A DNA stretch of 64,000 nucleotides. Origin: Paraspadella gotoi. Taxonomy: Eukaryota > Chaetognatha. The stretch lies in contig CM119270.1 of the NCBI GenBank assembly GCA_051294375.1, forward strand, positions 21,233,775-21,297,774, in the 5' to 3' direction. Positions 1 to 15,849 of this stretch are shown here, in pieces. Under the pieces are notes generated by a model. It searched no databases, was not told the origin of the DNA, and saw only the letters and a list, made by a program, of their open reading frames with translations. The translations under genes and the position numbers were made by a program. Numbering within the stretch: position 1 is the first letter of the stretch; every line of letters begins with the position of its first letter.

Positions 1-1632
1 TTATAATCTCAGTTTATTGAAAGCACTTTCTAATTAGAGTCTGCAGTGAACTGCTCGTAAAAAAATTCCACAGAATTTGGAGAGCCATAAAAAAATCACG
101 AAGACCTCCCTTCGTTTAAGGTTCAAGTCGGTTATCTTTACAAAATCACAACCTTCACTAATCTTATCTCGGTGTAATCAGTCGAATCTGGGGTCGATTA
201 TCTTTAATCTTCGAAGAACCTTATTTGCATTAACTTTATCGAATTTACTGCTGCAGTGGGTTCATTCCGTTATGACTCTTTTGTTTAATTCATTGAAATA
301 ACAAATATTTTAACCGATTAAAATAAAACGCTAATTTTAACCGTTTCTGAGCTATAAAGACTAACTTAATACCAAAAATTGGCAATTCAAGCATCGTGAA
401 TTAAACTTTAAGCGTTAAAGTGTCCACGATATTAAGAATACAAGGTCGCATTGTAAAGCCGAGGATTGGTTAAAAAATTTCTAATGTAATCATTTTCAGT
501 GGGGGACAATCAAACCGGGGACACCAATATTTCGGCATGTATAGTATAAAATAAACGACGTAATTAATTAACATTTCCGTAACCGTGATCAAACCTTTCC
601 GAGGAACTGTTAAAGAAATTGCATAGAGATTCCAATATATCTCCCCCAAAAATGGTCAATAATATTAATCTTACTAAATAACCAGAATTTACTCCGGAAG
701 GCGTCCTCGTAAGTGGGAAACGCGGGACAACCTTCCAATGAGAGCATTTTGTTCAAATTTGGTCACAAACTACAATAATTTCCAGCGCGGGTTAATTGAC
801 GTAAAATATCCAACCTGCGGAAAAAGGAAACAGAGATTGCGCGAACAGAATCTTTAGCATCACATGATTACAAAACATCTAAAAATGATCCAAAAAGTTG
901 GAAATTACAATTAACATAAGTTTTAACTTTTATAATAAGAAGACTAGTTCGTTGTGTTGCGGTTTTCTGATTTGAGGAAATTTAAAAAAAGACCAAAAGA
1001 ATAAGGATAGAATAAAAAAGAATGGAGACGCCGCAATCACTCGTTTATTATTCAACCAGGAGTTTTTTGGCTTCGTTTTGACAGTCAAATATTGTCATCT
1101 GTTCGTCGTCTGTCGCCATCTCGAGAGTCAAAGAGAAAACTAAAGAAAAAAGGATTTTTGAGAAGAAAAACAACAAAGGGGCAACTCCAGTTGTCTAATT
1201 CATTAATGGATGATCTTTATAAATTAATGCTTAGGACAATGGTTAGTGCGATAAATCATAATATCGAATTAACTCTGAAAACTAGAGCTAAATTCCGAGC
1301 GGTTGAAACCTCGCAATGCCTTAAAAACGAAAGTTTAACAATAAATATGATTATTTCAATACGCTTTAATACCTTAAATTGTGAAACTTTTTAACCATTT
1401 TAAAATTCTCACCCTGTTTTGCTTATTTTAAACAATATGTAAAAAAAATATAATCATTTGAAAAGAATACGGATTTAAGCTTTATTTAAAGGTTTTAACT
1501 ATAATTAGCAATGAATCGCCAAAAAATGAATTATCTGAATTTATCAAGATATCAATTATCAAATATCAAATATCAAAAATCAATATCTACATGTGTTCCT
1601 AATTATTGATACAGTTTTCAAGCTATCCATTC
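1..1632. repeat. Inverted near-copy of the DNA upstream of Rab7
   Basis: The stretch reads as the reverse complement of 10284-11797. For example, the sequence around 85-135 matches 11675-11720 reversed, and the end near 1600-1632 matches 10284-10320 reversed. The copies differ mostly by one-base insertions and deletions, many in homopolymers, which is the pattern of uncorrected long-read sequence. No gene is supported here. Short open frames such as 77-301 are not conserved in the partner copy. I infer an assembly artefact rather than a biological inverted repeat. Confidence 0.8.
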
Positions 1633-2198
1633 CATTAAAAAGCCGCTTTAGTTAATATTTCTCTTCCACAACTAAATTTCCTATTTATTATCACTATATC
1701 CACGATTTAATTGGTAAAAAAAAAAACATTTTACAACATTTTAGATTCAAAAATAACTTTATACGCAAACTGATAACATCAATTCATTATCATTGTATTA
1801 TTAATTAGTGGGACAGTCTTGATTGAAAAGCTTGCAGGGACTGCTTTTTATTGCCTACTAGTAAGTGGGACGAGAGCCATGGGGCAACTTACCTTATTTG
1901 TTGAACGAATGGAATGATTGGTGGCTTCAATTTCATAAAGGACAGAATACCACTTCAAAAGGATAACTCCATCCCCACGAAGGACCGATATGAAACTGAA
2001 TGGAATTTATTTCTAATTGCTACTCTGTTCTCTTGTAATTTTAGAGACTCTGTCTCTAGAATTCTATGACTCTAATCTCTAGAATTCTTTTGGGAACGGT
2101 CGACGCCGTCGCCGATGCGTAAATTCTCAACTCCTTAAGCGCTAACCTTTCAAAATATCGATAAAAGATTTTTAATTGAATCCAGTTCAATTAAGCGG

Positions 2199-2237
<39 letters not shown>

Positions 2238-3503
2238 CTCTCTCTCTCTCTCTCTCTTCTCTCTTCTCTCTCTCTTTCTCTCCTTCTCTCTCTCTCTCTC
2301 TCTCCTCCTCAACTCACCTCGCTGCTCGGCTCTTGATGTTCGTAATTAAGGGGCGTATATTAAGGTTTCACACCAAATGACCGTCGAAGCCGGATCGGTG
2401 TGATGATGATAGATGAATGATGATGTGATGATATGATGATGATGATGTGATGATATGATGATTGATGATGAATGATGATGATGATCACGATGATGATTTG
2501 ATGTCAATGATGATGATGATAATAATGATGAAGAAGCTTCACGCTTTCTTCATCGATGACAGAAGTGACCCCGAATGAAATTTGCAGTCACGTCACTAAA
2601 AAGTATTGCGTGAATGTGTGACTAATTAACTTCGGGATTAAGAACAGGCGTTAAAAACAGATTTGGCTCATACATTGTGTATGAATAATTTGAAAATGTC
2701 TTATAACGGTTAAGAAAATTAAATTGTTGTTTACTTTTTCATTAAGAAGTTTTTTTAAAAATGTCCATCTGCGACTTGATAAAGTCGCTACTAAGATAAA
2801 CGAAAAATTATAATATTTTTTTTTGGAGTAGAATATTTTGAGATGACTTATGTCATTCGATGTAATCAAAATGACAGATGGTTACACTAATGGTTAATAA
2901 ACCAGATAATTAATTATATCAAACCCAGGGCAGCGATTCGACCCGGAGGGAATTACGGCTAAGATTGATTTTTATACGAGTTTAAATTTAATTAAGGGTA
3001 TTATGTACAATATGGGAATTGGTTTTCTAAAATTTCTCTATGTATTATTGAGAGTAATTTCAGAATGGCTGCAATGTATGTGCTTAATGCTATGATACCA
3101 ACATATTTAAACTCACTTTATCAAGTTTCTCGTATCAATTTTTTTTTATGATAACTGTTATCAAAAATTAGTTGTTAGGTTATGGGTTACCCTTAAAATT
3201 TTTAACCATTTCCCTCAACTTTTTTAAAGTCAATTTTTAGACAGTGAACGTAATTGATACGCGTTTTGATCAAGCAATCTCAAGCTTGCTAAAGCTTTCC
3301 CTGAGCTTGCTAAAGCTTTCGCCAAGCTTACATCTCCAAGGCGAGAAAAAGACGGACGACGAAAAATTAGATTTTCAAAAGTTTTTTTTTTCGTCCGTCA
3401 CCGAATCCGCCCTCTACGTTACCCAATTAGCCAACTGGAATAATTTTTAAACATTACTTCATTAGTATTTGTTAAGTTGAACTCGGAATCACTGATCGTG
3501 TTC

Positions 3504-3575
<72 letters not shown>

Positions 3576-3725
3576 TGTTCACCGTTGAGGCCTTACTTTT
3601 AGTTTAATGAATGTTAATGCTAGATTTTTTTCCCGCCTTTTAATTTGGTATTTATTATAGTTTAATTTCGCATTTTTAGACGAAATGAATTTTTTATTTT
3701 GTTAGTTTTTTGCATCTGTCACTCA
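1633..3725. repeat. First copy of a 2.1 kb repeated segment
   Basis: This direct copy pairs with 5264-7350, and its later part pairs with 3751-5263 in inverted orientation. It contains a CT microsatellite (about 2202-2312), an imperfect GAT/ATG trinucleotide tract (about 2402-2545), a run of short repeats built on the motif AAGCTTGCTAAAGCTTTCC (3280-3335), and a second CT tract (3504-3575). It ends at a 25-N gap. Copies differ chiefly by single-base indels. No coding region is supported. Confidence 0.8.
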
Positions 3726-3750
3726 NNNNNNNNNNNNNNNNNNNNNNNNN
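3726..3750. other. Assembly gap of exactly 25 N
   Basis: The gap lies between a CT-rich end and a GA-rich start, so the sequence reverses orientation across it. Three other gaps in the window have the same length, which suggests a fixed placeholder and not a measured distance. Confidence 0.99.
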
Positions 3751-3785
<35 letters not shown>

Positions 3786-4777
3786 GATCAGTGATTCCGA
3801 GTTCAACTTAACAATACTAATGAGTAATGTTTAAAAATATTCCAGTTGGCTAATTGGGTAACGTAGGAGGGCGGATCGGTGACGGACGAAAAAAAAAACT
3901 TTGAAAATCTAATTTTTCGTCGTCGTCTTTTTCTCGCCTTGGAGATGTAAGCTTTGGGAAAGCTTTAGCAAGCTCAGGGAAAGCTTTAGCAAGCTTGAGA
4001 TTGCTTGATCAAAACGCGTATCAATTACGTTTTCATGTCTAAAAATTGACTTTAAAAAGTTGAGGGGAAATGTTAGAAAATTTAAGGTAACCCATACCTA
4101 ACAACTAATTTTTATAACAGTTATCATAAAAAAAATGATACGAGAAACTTGATAAAGTGGTTTCAAATATGTTGGTATCATAAGCATTAAGCAACATGAC
4201 ATTGCACCATTCTGAATTTACTCTCAATGACATAATGAAATTTTAGAAACCAATTCCATTTGTACATATACCTTAATAAATTTAAACTCGTATGAAAAAT
4301 CAATCTTAGCCGTAATTCCCTGCCGGGTCGAATCGCTGCGCCTGGGTTTGAATATTAATTAATGTCTGGTTATTAACCATTAGTGTAACCATCTGTCATT
4401 TTGATTACATCGTGAATGACATAAGTCATCCTCAAAATATTCTACTCCACAAAAAAAATATCTAATTTTTCGTTTATCTTTAGTAGCGACTTTATCAAGT
4501 CGAGATGGACATTTTTAAAAAACTCTTTAATGAAAGTATAAAAACAATTTAATTTCTTAACCGTTATAAGACATTTTCAAACATTTTCATACACAATGTA
4601 TGAAGCCAAATCTGTTTTAACGCTGTTCTTAATCCCCGAAGTTAATATCACACATTCACGCAATTACTTTTTAGTGACGTGACTGCAAATTTCATTCGGG
4701 TCACTCTGTCATCGATAGAAGCGTGAAGCTTCTTCATCATTATTATCATCATCATCATTGACATCATCATCATCGTG

Positions 4778-4811
<34 letters not shown>

Positions 4812-4942
4812 CTCATCATTCATCATCATCACACCCGATCCGGCTTCGACGGTCATTTGGTGTGAAACCTTAATTACGCCCCTAATTACGACATCAAGAG
4901 CGAGCAGCCGATGAGTTGAGTGAAGGGAGAGAGAGAGAGAGA

Positions 4943-5035
<93 letters not shown>

Positions 5036-5263
5036 CTCCGCTTAATTGAACTGGATTCAATTAAAATCTTTTTATCGATATTTTGAAAGGTTTAGCGCTT
5101 AAGGAGTGAGAATTTACGGCATCGCGACGCGTCGACCGTTCCCAAAAGAATTCTAGAGATAGAGTCATAGAATTCTAGAGACAGAGTCTTAAAATTACAG
5201 AGACAGAGCAATTAGAAATAAAATTCCATTCAGTTTCATATCGGTCTTCGTGGGAGTGGAGTT
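3751..5263. repeat. Inverted copy of the 2.1 kb repeated segment
   Basis: Read in reverse complement this stretch follows about 1965-3570. The GAT tract appears as ATC (about 4730-4832) and the CT tract as GA (about 4924-5034). It switches back to direct orientation at about 5263. The forward-reverse-forward order, with indel differences, resembles a long read in which an adapter turn was not removed. That origin is inferred. Confidence 0.75.
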
Positions 5264-5838
5264 CATTAAAAAGCCGCTTATAGTTAATATTTCTCTTCCA
5301 CAACTAATTTCCTATTTATTACTCCTTATCCACGATTAATTGGTAAAAAAAAAAAAAACATTTTACCAACATTTACGATTCAAAAATAACTTTATACGCA
5401 AACTGATAACATCAATTTCATTATCATTGTATTATTAATTAGTGGGACAGTCTTGATTGAAAAGCTTGCCAGGGCTGCTTTTTTATTGCCTACTAGTAAG
5501 TGGGACGTGAGCCATGGGGCAACTTACCTTATTTGTTGAACGAATGGATGATTGGTGGCTTCAATTTCATAAAGGACAGAATACCACTTCTAAATGATAA
5601 CTCCACTCCCACGAAGACCGATATGAAACTGAATGGAATTTATTTCTAATTGCTCCTGTCTCTTGTAATCTTTAGAGACTCTGTCCTCTAAGAATTCCTA
5701 ATGACTCTAATCTCTAGATTCTTTTTGGGGAACGGTCGACGCCGTCGGATGCCGTAAATTCTCAACTCCTTAATGCGCTAAACCTTTCAAAATATCGATA
5801 AAAAGATTTTTTAATTGAATCCAGTTCAAGTTAAGCGG

Positions 5839-5922
<84 letters not shown>

Positions 5923-7131
5923 CCTTCTCTCTTCTCTCTCTCTCTCCTCTCAACTCAATCATCGCTCTCGCTCTTGATGTCGTAATTAGGGGCGTAATTA
6001 AGGTTTCACACCAAATGACCGTCGAAGCCGGAATCGGTGTGATGATGATGATGAATGATGATGTATGATTGATGATGATGATATGATGAATGATGATTGA
6101 TGATGAATGATGATGATGATCACGATGAGTGATTTGATGTCAATGATGATGATGATAATAATGATGAGAAGCTTCACGTTCTTATCGATGACAGAAGTGA
6201 CCCGAATGAAATTGCAGTCACGTCACTAAAAGTATTGCGTGAATGTGTGATAATTAACTTCGCGGATTAAGAACAGCGTTAAAAACAGATTTGCTTCATA
6301 CATTGTGTATGAATAATGTTGAAAATGTCTTATAACGGTTAAGAAAATTAAATTGTTGTTTACTTTTTCATTAAAGAAGTTTTTTTACAAAATGTCCATC
6401 TCGACTTGATAAAAGTCGCTACTAAGATAAACGAAAAATTAATATTTTTTTTGTGGAGTAGAATATTTTGAGATGACTGTATGTCATCTCGATGTAATCA
6501 AATGACAGATGGTTACACTAATGTTAATTAACCAGATATTAATTAATATTCAAACCCAGGGCAGCGATTCGACCCGGAGGGAATTACTCGCTAAGATGAT
6601 TTTTATACGAGTTTAAATTTAATAAGGGTATATGTACAATATGGAATTGGTTTTCTAAAATTTCTCATATGTATATTGAGAGTAAATTTCAGAATGGCTG
6701 CAATGTCATGTCGCTTAATGCTAATGATACCAACATATTTGAAACACTTTATCAAGTTTTCTCGTATCAAATTTTTTTTTATGATAACTGTTATAAAAAT
6801 TAGTTGTTAGGTTATGGGTTACCCTTAAAATTTTTTACCATTCCCTCAACTTTTTTAAAGTCATTTTAGACATGAACGTAATTGATACGCGTTTTGATCA
6901 AGCAATCTCAAGCTGCTAAAGCTTTCCTGAGCTTGCTAAAGCTTTCCCAAGCTTACATCTCCAAGGCGAGAAAAAAGACGACGACGAAAAATTAGATTTT
7001 CAAAGTTTTTTTTTTCGTCGTCACCGAATCCGCCTCTACGTTACCCAATTAGCCAACTGGAATATTTTAAACATTACTTCATTAGTATTTTAAGTTGAAC
7101 TCGGAATCACTGACGTGTTCTTCTCTCTCTC

Positions 7132-7172
<41 letters not shown>

Positions 7173-7350
7173 CCTCTTCTCTCTCTCTCTCTTTGTCACC
7201 GTTGAGGCCTTACTTTTAGTTTTAATGATGTTAATGCTGATGTTTTTTCCCGCCTTTTAATTTGGTATTTATTATAGTTTATTTCGCATTTTTAGACTGA
7301 AATGAATTTTTTATTTTTTGTTTTTTGCATCTTCACTCACTCTCTCTTCT
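5264..7350. repeat. Third copy of the 2.1 kb repeated segment
   Basis: The direct copy begins with the same ATTAAAAAGCCGC sequence found at 1634. It runs through CT (about 5844-5956) and GAT (about 6040-6170) tracts and continues past the point where the first copy stops at its gap. It may be the most complete version of the locus. No gene is seen. Confidence 0.75.
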
Positions 7351-7498
7351 CTCTCTCTCTCTCTCTGCTCTCTCCTCTCCTCCATCTCTTCTCTCTGATT
7401 TTCCTTAATCCCTTTTCAACCTCCATTAATACAATAAAAAAATCAGTATATAACTCGCAAGTTATTAAAAGTCCTTCTTTTTTTTTCATACTCCGCAG

Positions 7499-7583
7499 TG
7501 AAGCTGAGATTTATTGGCTTCTAAGCGCGGCGGCTTCTCTCTTCCAAGGCGAGATAAGAATAAAGATGAATGACAATAATTAG
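7499..7583 (+). CDS. Possible terminal exon, unassigned
   Basis: A T-rich tract ends in a good acceptor (CTCCGCAG, ending at 7498). It is followed by an open stretch that would read SEAEIYWLLSAAASLFQGE and end at a TAG at about 7581. The splice context and amino-acid mix look exon-like, but no upstream exon or protein family was recognised. It could be chance in low-complexity DNA. Confidence 0.15.
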
Positions 7584-7602
7584 CCAAGAAAAAATTTCGT
7601 TT

Positions 7603-7640
7603 CTCCTCTGATGTCGTCGTCGTCGTCGTCGTCGTCGGTC
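7603..7640. repeat. (GTC)n trinucleotide repeat
   Basis: A short GTC/TCG array with one interruption. It is not inside a supported reading frame. Confidence 0.85.
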
Positions 7641-8960
7641 GTCGTCCACTGCTAAATCTCGAAAGAGATTTTTTTCCTCTCTCACCGTTTCCTGGGAATA
7701 ATCTTGGCTATAAATCTTGCCATAAATTGGGTTGGAGGACTTTATGAAAGCGAGGCGTTGGAGAAAAAAAATAATTCGTTCGTTTCGTCCGTTTGTATTT
7801 TTGTATTTTTGTGTATTTATAATTAATGATTTAGTTAATCAATGTTTTATTTTAGATTTGTTTAATCTATTGTTTTAGTTTAGATTGCTAAGAAGACTTA
7901 CAAGTTTAACTAGAACATGTACCAGTTTATTTTAATATTGACAAATTTAAAAAAAAAAAGGGTCAGTTAGATTTTCACTGATGAGTCCATGTTTTGAAGA
8001 GAGAATATTATACAAAAATATTATACAGCACTCTCATTGATAGGGAAGTAAATAAACTAGAATATGAGCGAGTCTTTTGGAATTAACCCACTATTGCCTT
8101 TCAATGTCATAAGGCAAGATAGGTAATTTAATACATTTTTATATTGGGTTTGTATTGGGTTTTACTAATTAAATTTTTAAGGTGCGAACAGACTTAGTTT
8201 TTTGCCAACTTGTAATTTTGTTTTTCTGTCGCTAACTTTTTATCACTTTACATCTTGCTAGCAATTGCTCTTTTTTTCCTCAATTTGTTATAATTTTATT
8301 TACTTTTTGTTTATAAAGTTTTCCCTTTTGTTCAACCGACTTTGCTGCCACCAACGGCGAACGTTATCACTTCCGCGTTTTTCAACTTATTTCTTCTTTT
8401 CTCTTCCTTCTTCCTGCTCTCCTGCAAATATATTTTTTCTTCCTCTTCTTCCTCTTCCTCTTTTCCGCATTTATTTCTGTATTTTTTTTGCTATTTCTTA
8501 ATTTTGTTTTATCTTTATTAAGAACAATATTCGAATATTTAATGGAAAACTGAAAAGAATTAGAAGATTGAAATATACTACGCAATTGCGGTTTTTCTTT
8601 CTATCTTTCTCTTTTTTCTCTTTCTTCTCTTTCTCTCTTTTCTCTCGCTCTTTCAGTCTTCTCATCTCTCTATATTTTTAAAACTCAAACTACTTTACAG
8701 CAAATACTCTCTTGATTCAGAATAATAATAATAATTATAATAAATGTCTAATTTGAACTATATCCAAAATAAAACAAAGAAGCAAGAGAATAGATTATAA
8801 AACGTAAAGTTTGAAAGATTAATTCTCATTTTTTTTAAGAGAGAATGAAAAAAAAGAAGAAAAAGGCGAAAATTTCGGCGCCAAAGTTTTTGATGGTTTT
8901 CCGGTCTTGGGAAAAAACTTTTTAACGACTCAACGCAACAAGAAATCGTTCGCGAAAAGA
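7641..8960. other. AT-rich intergenic stretch without a supported gene
   Basis: AT-rich sequence holding a T/C-rich patch (8390-8480) and a CTTT/TCTCTTT patch (8595-8660). Short open frames here translate only to F/S/L-rich low complexity. I see no splice-bounded exon, RNA gene or transposon. Confidence 0.5.
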
Positions 8961-8962
8961 CG

Positions 8963-10029
8963 CTCTCTCTCTCCTCTCGCTCTCTCCCTCTCTCTCCCCT
9001 ATTTCTCTCTCTCTCTCTATCTCTCTCTCTCTCTGCTCCTCTCTCTCATTCTCTCTCTCTCTCTCCACCTTTAAATGAGAATTATAATGATGAAGGAGAA
9101 AAAAAAATGAGGAAATTAAAAGATAAAATTCGGCGGAAACCGCGAAACTTCAAAAGCAATAATCGAAAACCTGACGACCAGCCTGTGTCGGGGGAGAGTG
9201 AGAAGAGAGAGAGAGAGAGAGAGAGAGAAGAGAGAGAGAGAAGATAAACAGCAAGAAGAGGAAAGGGAGAAAAGATAGAGAGAGTGAAAGGAAGAAAAAA
9301 TAAAGATAGAAACAGAAAGAGCATGAAATTTTTTGTTTCTTAAAGAATAAGAGAAACCAGATAGAGGAGGGAGTGTTTTTTAAACCCCCCTTCCCCTTTT
9401 CTTGATGATCATCGAAATTTCCTCCCACTGTTTTTTTTTATCGCTTAATTCCTCCTCCTCCTTCTCTCTTCTCCTCTACCCTAGTTCCTCTCTTCCTCCC
9501 TCCTCCTCCTCTTCTTCTTCTTCCTCCTGTCCTCCTCTAATCATCAACCGTCTATTTCTAATTGTCATTTTCCTTTCTCTCCTTCTTTTTATCCTCTCTT
9601 TTTATTCTGCTCTCTCCCTGACTTTGGAGGCAAGAGATTCTCTAAGACCCTCCCACCGCCGACGACGACGAACGACGAATCGACGACGACGACGAACGAC
9701 GACGAGACCGACGAACGACGACGACGACGACGAACGAACCGAACAATGAATTCCTTGTTCCAAGAGTTTTCCTTTTTTTTTCTCACCCATGAATTTTTCC
9801 AATCGGAAGAATAAGGGATAGTAAAATTTTTGTGTCGCACATGAATGTAAAGAGAAAACAAAGGCAAGACACCTCTCTCTCTCTCTCTCTCGTCTTCCTC
9901 TCTCTCTCCTCTCTCTCTCTCTCTTCTCTCATCTCTCTCCCTCTCTCTCTCTCCTCTCTTCCTTTCTCGGCGGCGCCGATCGGGAACGACGAGCGGGATG
10001 AAGATGGAGAGAGAGAAAGAGAGAGAGAG

Positions 10030-10085
<56 letters not shown>

Positions 10086-10135
10086 GAGAGGGCCTCTGTC
10101 AAATGAAAATGCAAGAGCGGGTGGAGGAAATCCAT
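8963..10135. repeat. Low-complexity block: CT, GA and CGA tracts
   Basis: Contains CT-rich tracts (8963-9066, 9872-9960), GA-rich tracts (9198-9242, 10008-10090), a (CGACGA)n-like tract (9656-9735) and a small GC-rich island (9965-10010). Open frames on both strands translate to LSLSLS, RERERE or RRRRTT repeats and are by-products of the microsatellites. The CGA tract with its GC-rich neighbours could belong to a promoter, but nothing downstream confirms that. Confidence 0.8.
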
Positions 10136-10258
10136 TCACTCACGCGTGTCAACGAGGAAGAAGCGAATAAAAAAAAAAGATAAAAAAAACATAAACATAA
10201 CAAAATGTAACAACATAGACAAGTAAAACACAACATAATAAAAACAACATCTTCTCGC

Positions 10259-10283
10259 NNNNNNNNNNNNNNNNNNNNNNNNN
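10259..10283. other. Assembly gap of exactly 25 N
   Basis: The sequence to its right is the inverted partner of 1-1632, so this gap separates unique low-complexity DNA from the true upstream flank of Rab7. Confidence 0.99.
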
Positions 10284-11797
10284 GATGGATAGCTTGAAAA
10301 CTGTATCAATAATAGGAACACATAGTGATGAATATTTGATATTTGATATTTGATATTTGATATTTGATATTTGATAAATTCAGATAATCATTTTTTAGCG
10401 TTATTGCTAATTATAGTTAAAACTTTAAATAAAGCTTAAATCCTATTTCTTTTCAAATGATAATTTTTTTTACATAGTTTGAAATAAGCAAACAGAGTTA
10501 GAATTTATAAATGGTTAAAAGTTTCACAATTAAGGTATTAAGCAGTTTGAAAATAATCATTTATTGTTAAACTTTCGTTTTAAGGCATTGGAGGTTTCAA
10601 CCGCTCGGAATTTTAGCTTAGTTTCAGAGTTAATTCGATTATTACTGATTTATCGCACTAACCATTGTCCTAGCATTAATTTATAAAGATCATCCATTAT
10701 TGAATTTGACAACTGGAGTTGCCCTTTGTTTTTCTCTCAAAATCCTTTATTTCTTTTAGTTTCTCTTTGACTCTCGAGATGGCGACGACGAACAGATGAC
10801 AATATTGACTCAAACGAAGCCAAAAACTCTGGTGAATAATAAACGAGTGATGGGCGTCTCCATTCTTTTTATTCTACCTTATCTCTTTGTCTTTTTTTAA
10901 TTCCTCAATCAGAAAACCGCAACACAACGAACTAGTCTTCTTATTTAAACAGGTTAAAACTTATGTTAATTGTAATTCCAACTTTTGGATCATTTTTAGA
11001 TTTTTGTAATCATGTGATGCTAAAATCTGTTGCGCAATCTCTGTTCTTTTTCCGCAGGTGGAATTTTACGTAATTAACCCGCGCTGGAATTATTGTTGTG
11101 ACCAAATTTGACAAAATGCTCTCTTGAAGTTGTTCCCCGTTTCCACTTACGACGCCTTCTCGAGTAAATCTGGTTAATTTAGTAAGATTTAATCATTATT
11201 GACATTTTTGGGGAGATATATTGATCTATTGCAATTCTAGTTCCTCGGAAAGGGTTATGATCAGGTTAGGAATTTAATTACTCGTTTATTTTATACTTAA
11301 CTGCCGAAAATATCCCCCTGAAAATATTACATTGAAATTTTACCATATGCCCGGCTTACATGTGACCTTGTATTCTTAAAATCTCGGCTTTAACCTTAAA
11401 AAAGTTTATTCACGATGTTGAATTGCCAATTTTGGTATTAAGTTAGTCTTTATAGCTAGAAACGGTTAAAATTTAGCGTTTATTTTAATCCGGTTTAAAA
11501 TATTTGTTATTTCATGAATTAAACAAAAGTCAATAACGAATGACCCAAACATGCAGCAGTAATTTCGATAATAGTTAATGCAAATAATGGTTCTTCGAAG
11601 ATTAAAGATATCACCGCAGATTCGACTGATTCACCGAGATAAGATTGTGAGGTTGTGATTTGTGAAGATAACCGACTTGAACCTTAAACGAAGGGAGGTC
11701 TCGTGATTTTTTTATGGCTCCAATTCTGTGCGAATTTTTTACGAGCAGTCACTGCACTCTTAATTAGAAAGTGCTTCAAATAAACTGAGATATAACC
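10284..11797. repeat. Upstream flank of Rab7, duplicated inverted at 1-1632
   Basis: This copy is continuous with the Rab7 gene, so it is probably the correctly placed one. It contains a short tandem array of TTTGATA (10334-10376). No gene is supported within it. Confidence 0.75.
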
Positions 11798-11840
11798 ATT
11801 TAAATTCGCTTCATTAAAGTAATAAAAGATTCTTAGGATA

Positions 11841-11973
11841 AATTTTACTTTCGCCGACTGCGGTTTTGGCGTCTTTTGAAAAACCATTTAAAAATATATA
11901 TTTTTTTTTTAAAAATTACCTAATAACCCTCACCACCCTTAACCCTAACCTCTCAGGTCGGCGAAAGTAAAAG
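11841..11973. mobile_element. Short inverted-repeat element (MITE-like), copy 1
   Basis: The ends are inverted repeats: TTTTACTTTCGCCGAC on the left and GTCGGCGAAAGTAAAA on the right, enclosing about 100 bases with no coding capacity. The interior carries a telomere-like TTAACCCTAACC. The reverse complement of 13576-13786 matches it through both ends and much of the interior, so this is a shorter family member. The flanks share GATTCTTAG (11829 and 11980), which may be a target-site duplication or a local duplication. It ends about 60 bases before the Rab7 ATG, so it could lie in the Rab7 promoter or 5' UTR. Confidence 0.65.
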
Positions 11974-12035
11974 TAACCCGATTCTTAGATATAAAATATT
12001 TACAATTTCATCTTTTAGATTTCAATTAACACAAG

Positions 12036-14185
<2,150 letters not shown>

Positions 14186-14445
14186 TGTGGATTGGGGCTG
14201 GGGCTGGAGGAGGTGGAGATGCTGGGGTTGAGGTAGTTGGTGACACAGAGCTGAGCTGGTCAAAAGTCAGGGCCGCGTATTTTCAAGAGATTTATTTTTA
14301 TTTTTAAACAACCCGCAGTAATTCTTTTTTTTTTTCAATATAACAAATATTTAATTACAAAAAGTTTTTTTATTTTTCAAATGTTTATCTTCAAATTTTG
14401 TCTCTTTTATTTACCCCCCCCCTATTTCGCCTTGAGCGGTGAGAA

Positions 14446-14451
14446 AATAAA
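14446..14451 (+). promoter_or_regulatory. Candidate Rab7 polyadenylation signal
   Basis: Canonical AATAAA 261 bases after the Rab7 stop codon, the first clean copy I see downstream on the + strand. Confidence 0.45.
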
Positions 14452-15849
14452 CAGCTCGGTCAAATCAAAAGACGTGAATTTGTAATGTGACAATCCGAGA
14501 GAGTGAGAGAGAGAGAATGGGATCGTGAAAGATGACCCCTTTTGTGAAACCCGAGGCGAAAAAATGAAAAGCGAAGTCCCTTCAATTCAGTCACACTTAA
14601 AACTTTTTCCCGCTGCCGGTTTAGTTTCTTATTCATTATTAATTTTTTTTTAAATTGAACGTAATTTCGGCTCAACTGTTCCTTTTTTATTAACAAACGT
14701 TACTCCGTGTTAATGGTACGAGCCTTCTTATCGACACGTCGCTAATTTGCACTGAGGAAGGTTCAGTGAAAATGACGGATCCTCTTTTATTTAAGCGACT
14801 TCCAATTAAACAAGTTCTCGCTGTAATTTGTTTACAAATTGCCATGTCACAATTTTGTTATTGCGTAAACGAAAAAAAAAGTGGGGTGGATAAGAATTTG
14901 ATTTCAATATGTCGTCTAGGTTTAAATTATTAGTTTTCTTAACGAGTTTGTATTATTAACAAATTCCTGTTCTGTTCGTAACATCGGTTCAGGGGATAGA
15001 TTAGAGTTCGCTTGTAAACTGTTTCGTAAAAAAAATTTATAATAATCATAATATATTTTATATATCGTATCGCTATTTAAAAAATCGTTTTTTAAAAAAA
15101 ATATCACATTGACAAGTGTAACAAACTAGACTTGTTCATGAATATAAATTTCATTGGTTTCGTTCGCTTTCCGACAGCCAGTCAGTTGTAGGGTATTCTT
15201 TCTGGCTTTAACGAGTTTATCTTTCGTTTGTTTGTATACAATTCCACGTTCGATTTGTTTCTCTAAATTTTTATATTATTACCCCAATGAAAGATATTCA
15301 TGTACAGTGTTATATATTGTTAAATATATGGTTCACTTCGAGATCAAAAATTCCCCGTATTGAAAATTCCGAAAAAGGCCGAGTTAAACAGGATGTAAAG
15401 ATTTTTTAAATAATAGTTGGCTGTTGTGAAATTTGCTAGAAGCTGTTCCAAATCTTAACTTACGTGTTCACTATTTACCAACAAACTGCTCTTTAAATAA
15501 TTTGCTTATTTATCATTAAGAAAAATGTAAAAAAAATAGGTCGCCGAGAATGGATAAATGGAGAACATGAACTTAATCGATTTATTAAAATTATAAAAGC
15601 GAATGCAATCGAATTGGCTAATTGTTCTATCAACAATTAATTTGCCTTTCATTTTTATAGCTGGCGAGATAAAAAAAACTTTGGTTTACAATTGTGAACA
15701 AAATGCTAATGAAAGAAATCCATATAACTATAAAGTATAAAACAATTTTTGCTACCGGCGTTTCAACGGAGGGAGTAAAATGATTACTTAGCGAGAAGTA
15801 CTATTTTTTTAAAGAAATCGACTTTCGTTCATTTATATATATGTGGATA
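14452..15849. other. AT-rich intergenic DNA, no gene seen
   Basis: Low-GC sequence with many short A/T runs. It contains a short GA patch (14496-14517) and otherwise no repeat family, exon-like island or RNA gene that I can support. Confidence 0.5.

Noticed and set aside
11939-11950. Interstitial telomere sequence
   Set aside because: Only one to two TTAGGG-like units, and they are part of the inverted-repeat element interior.
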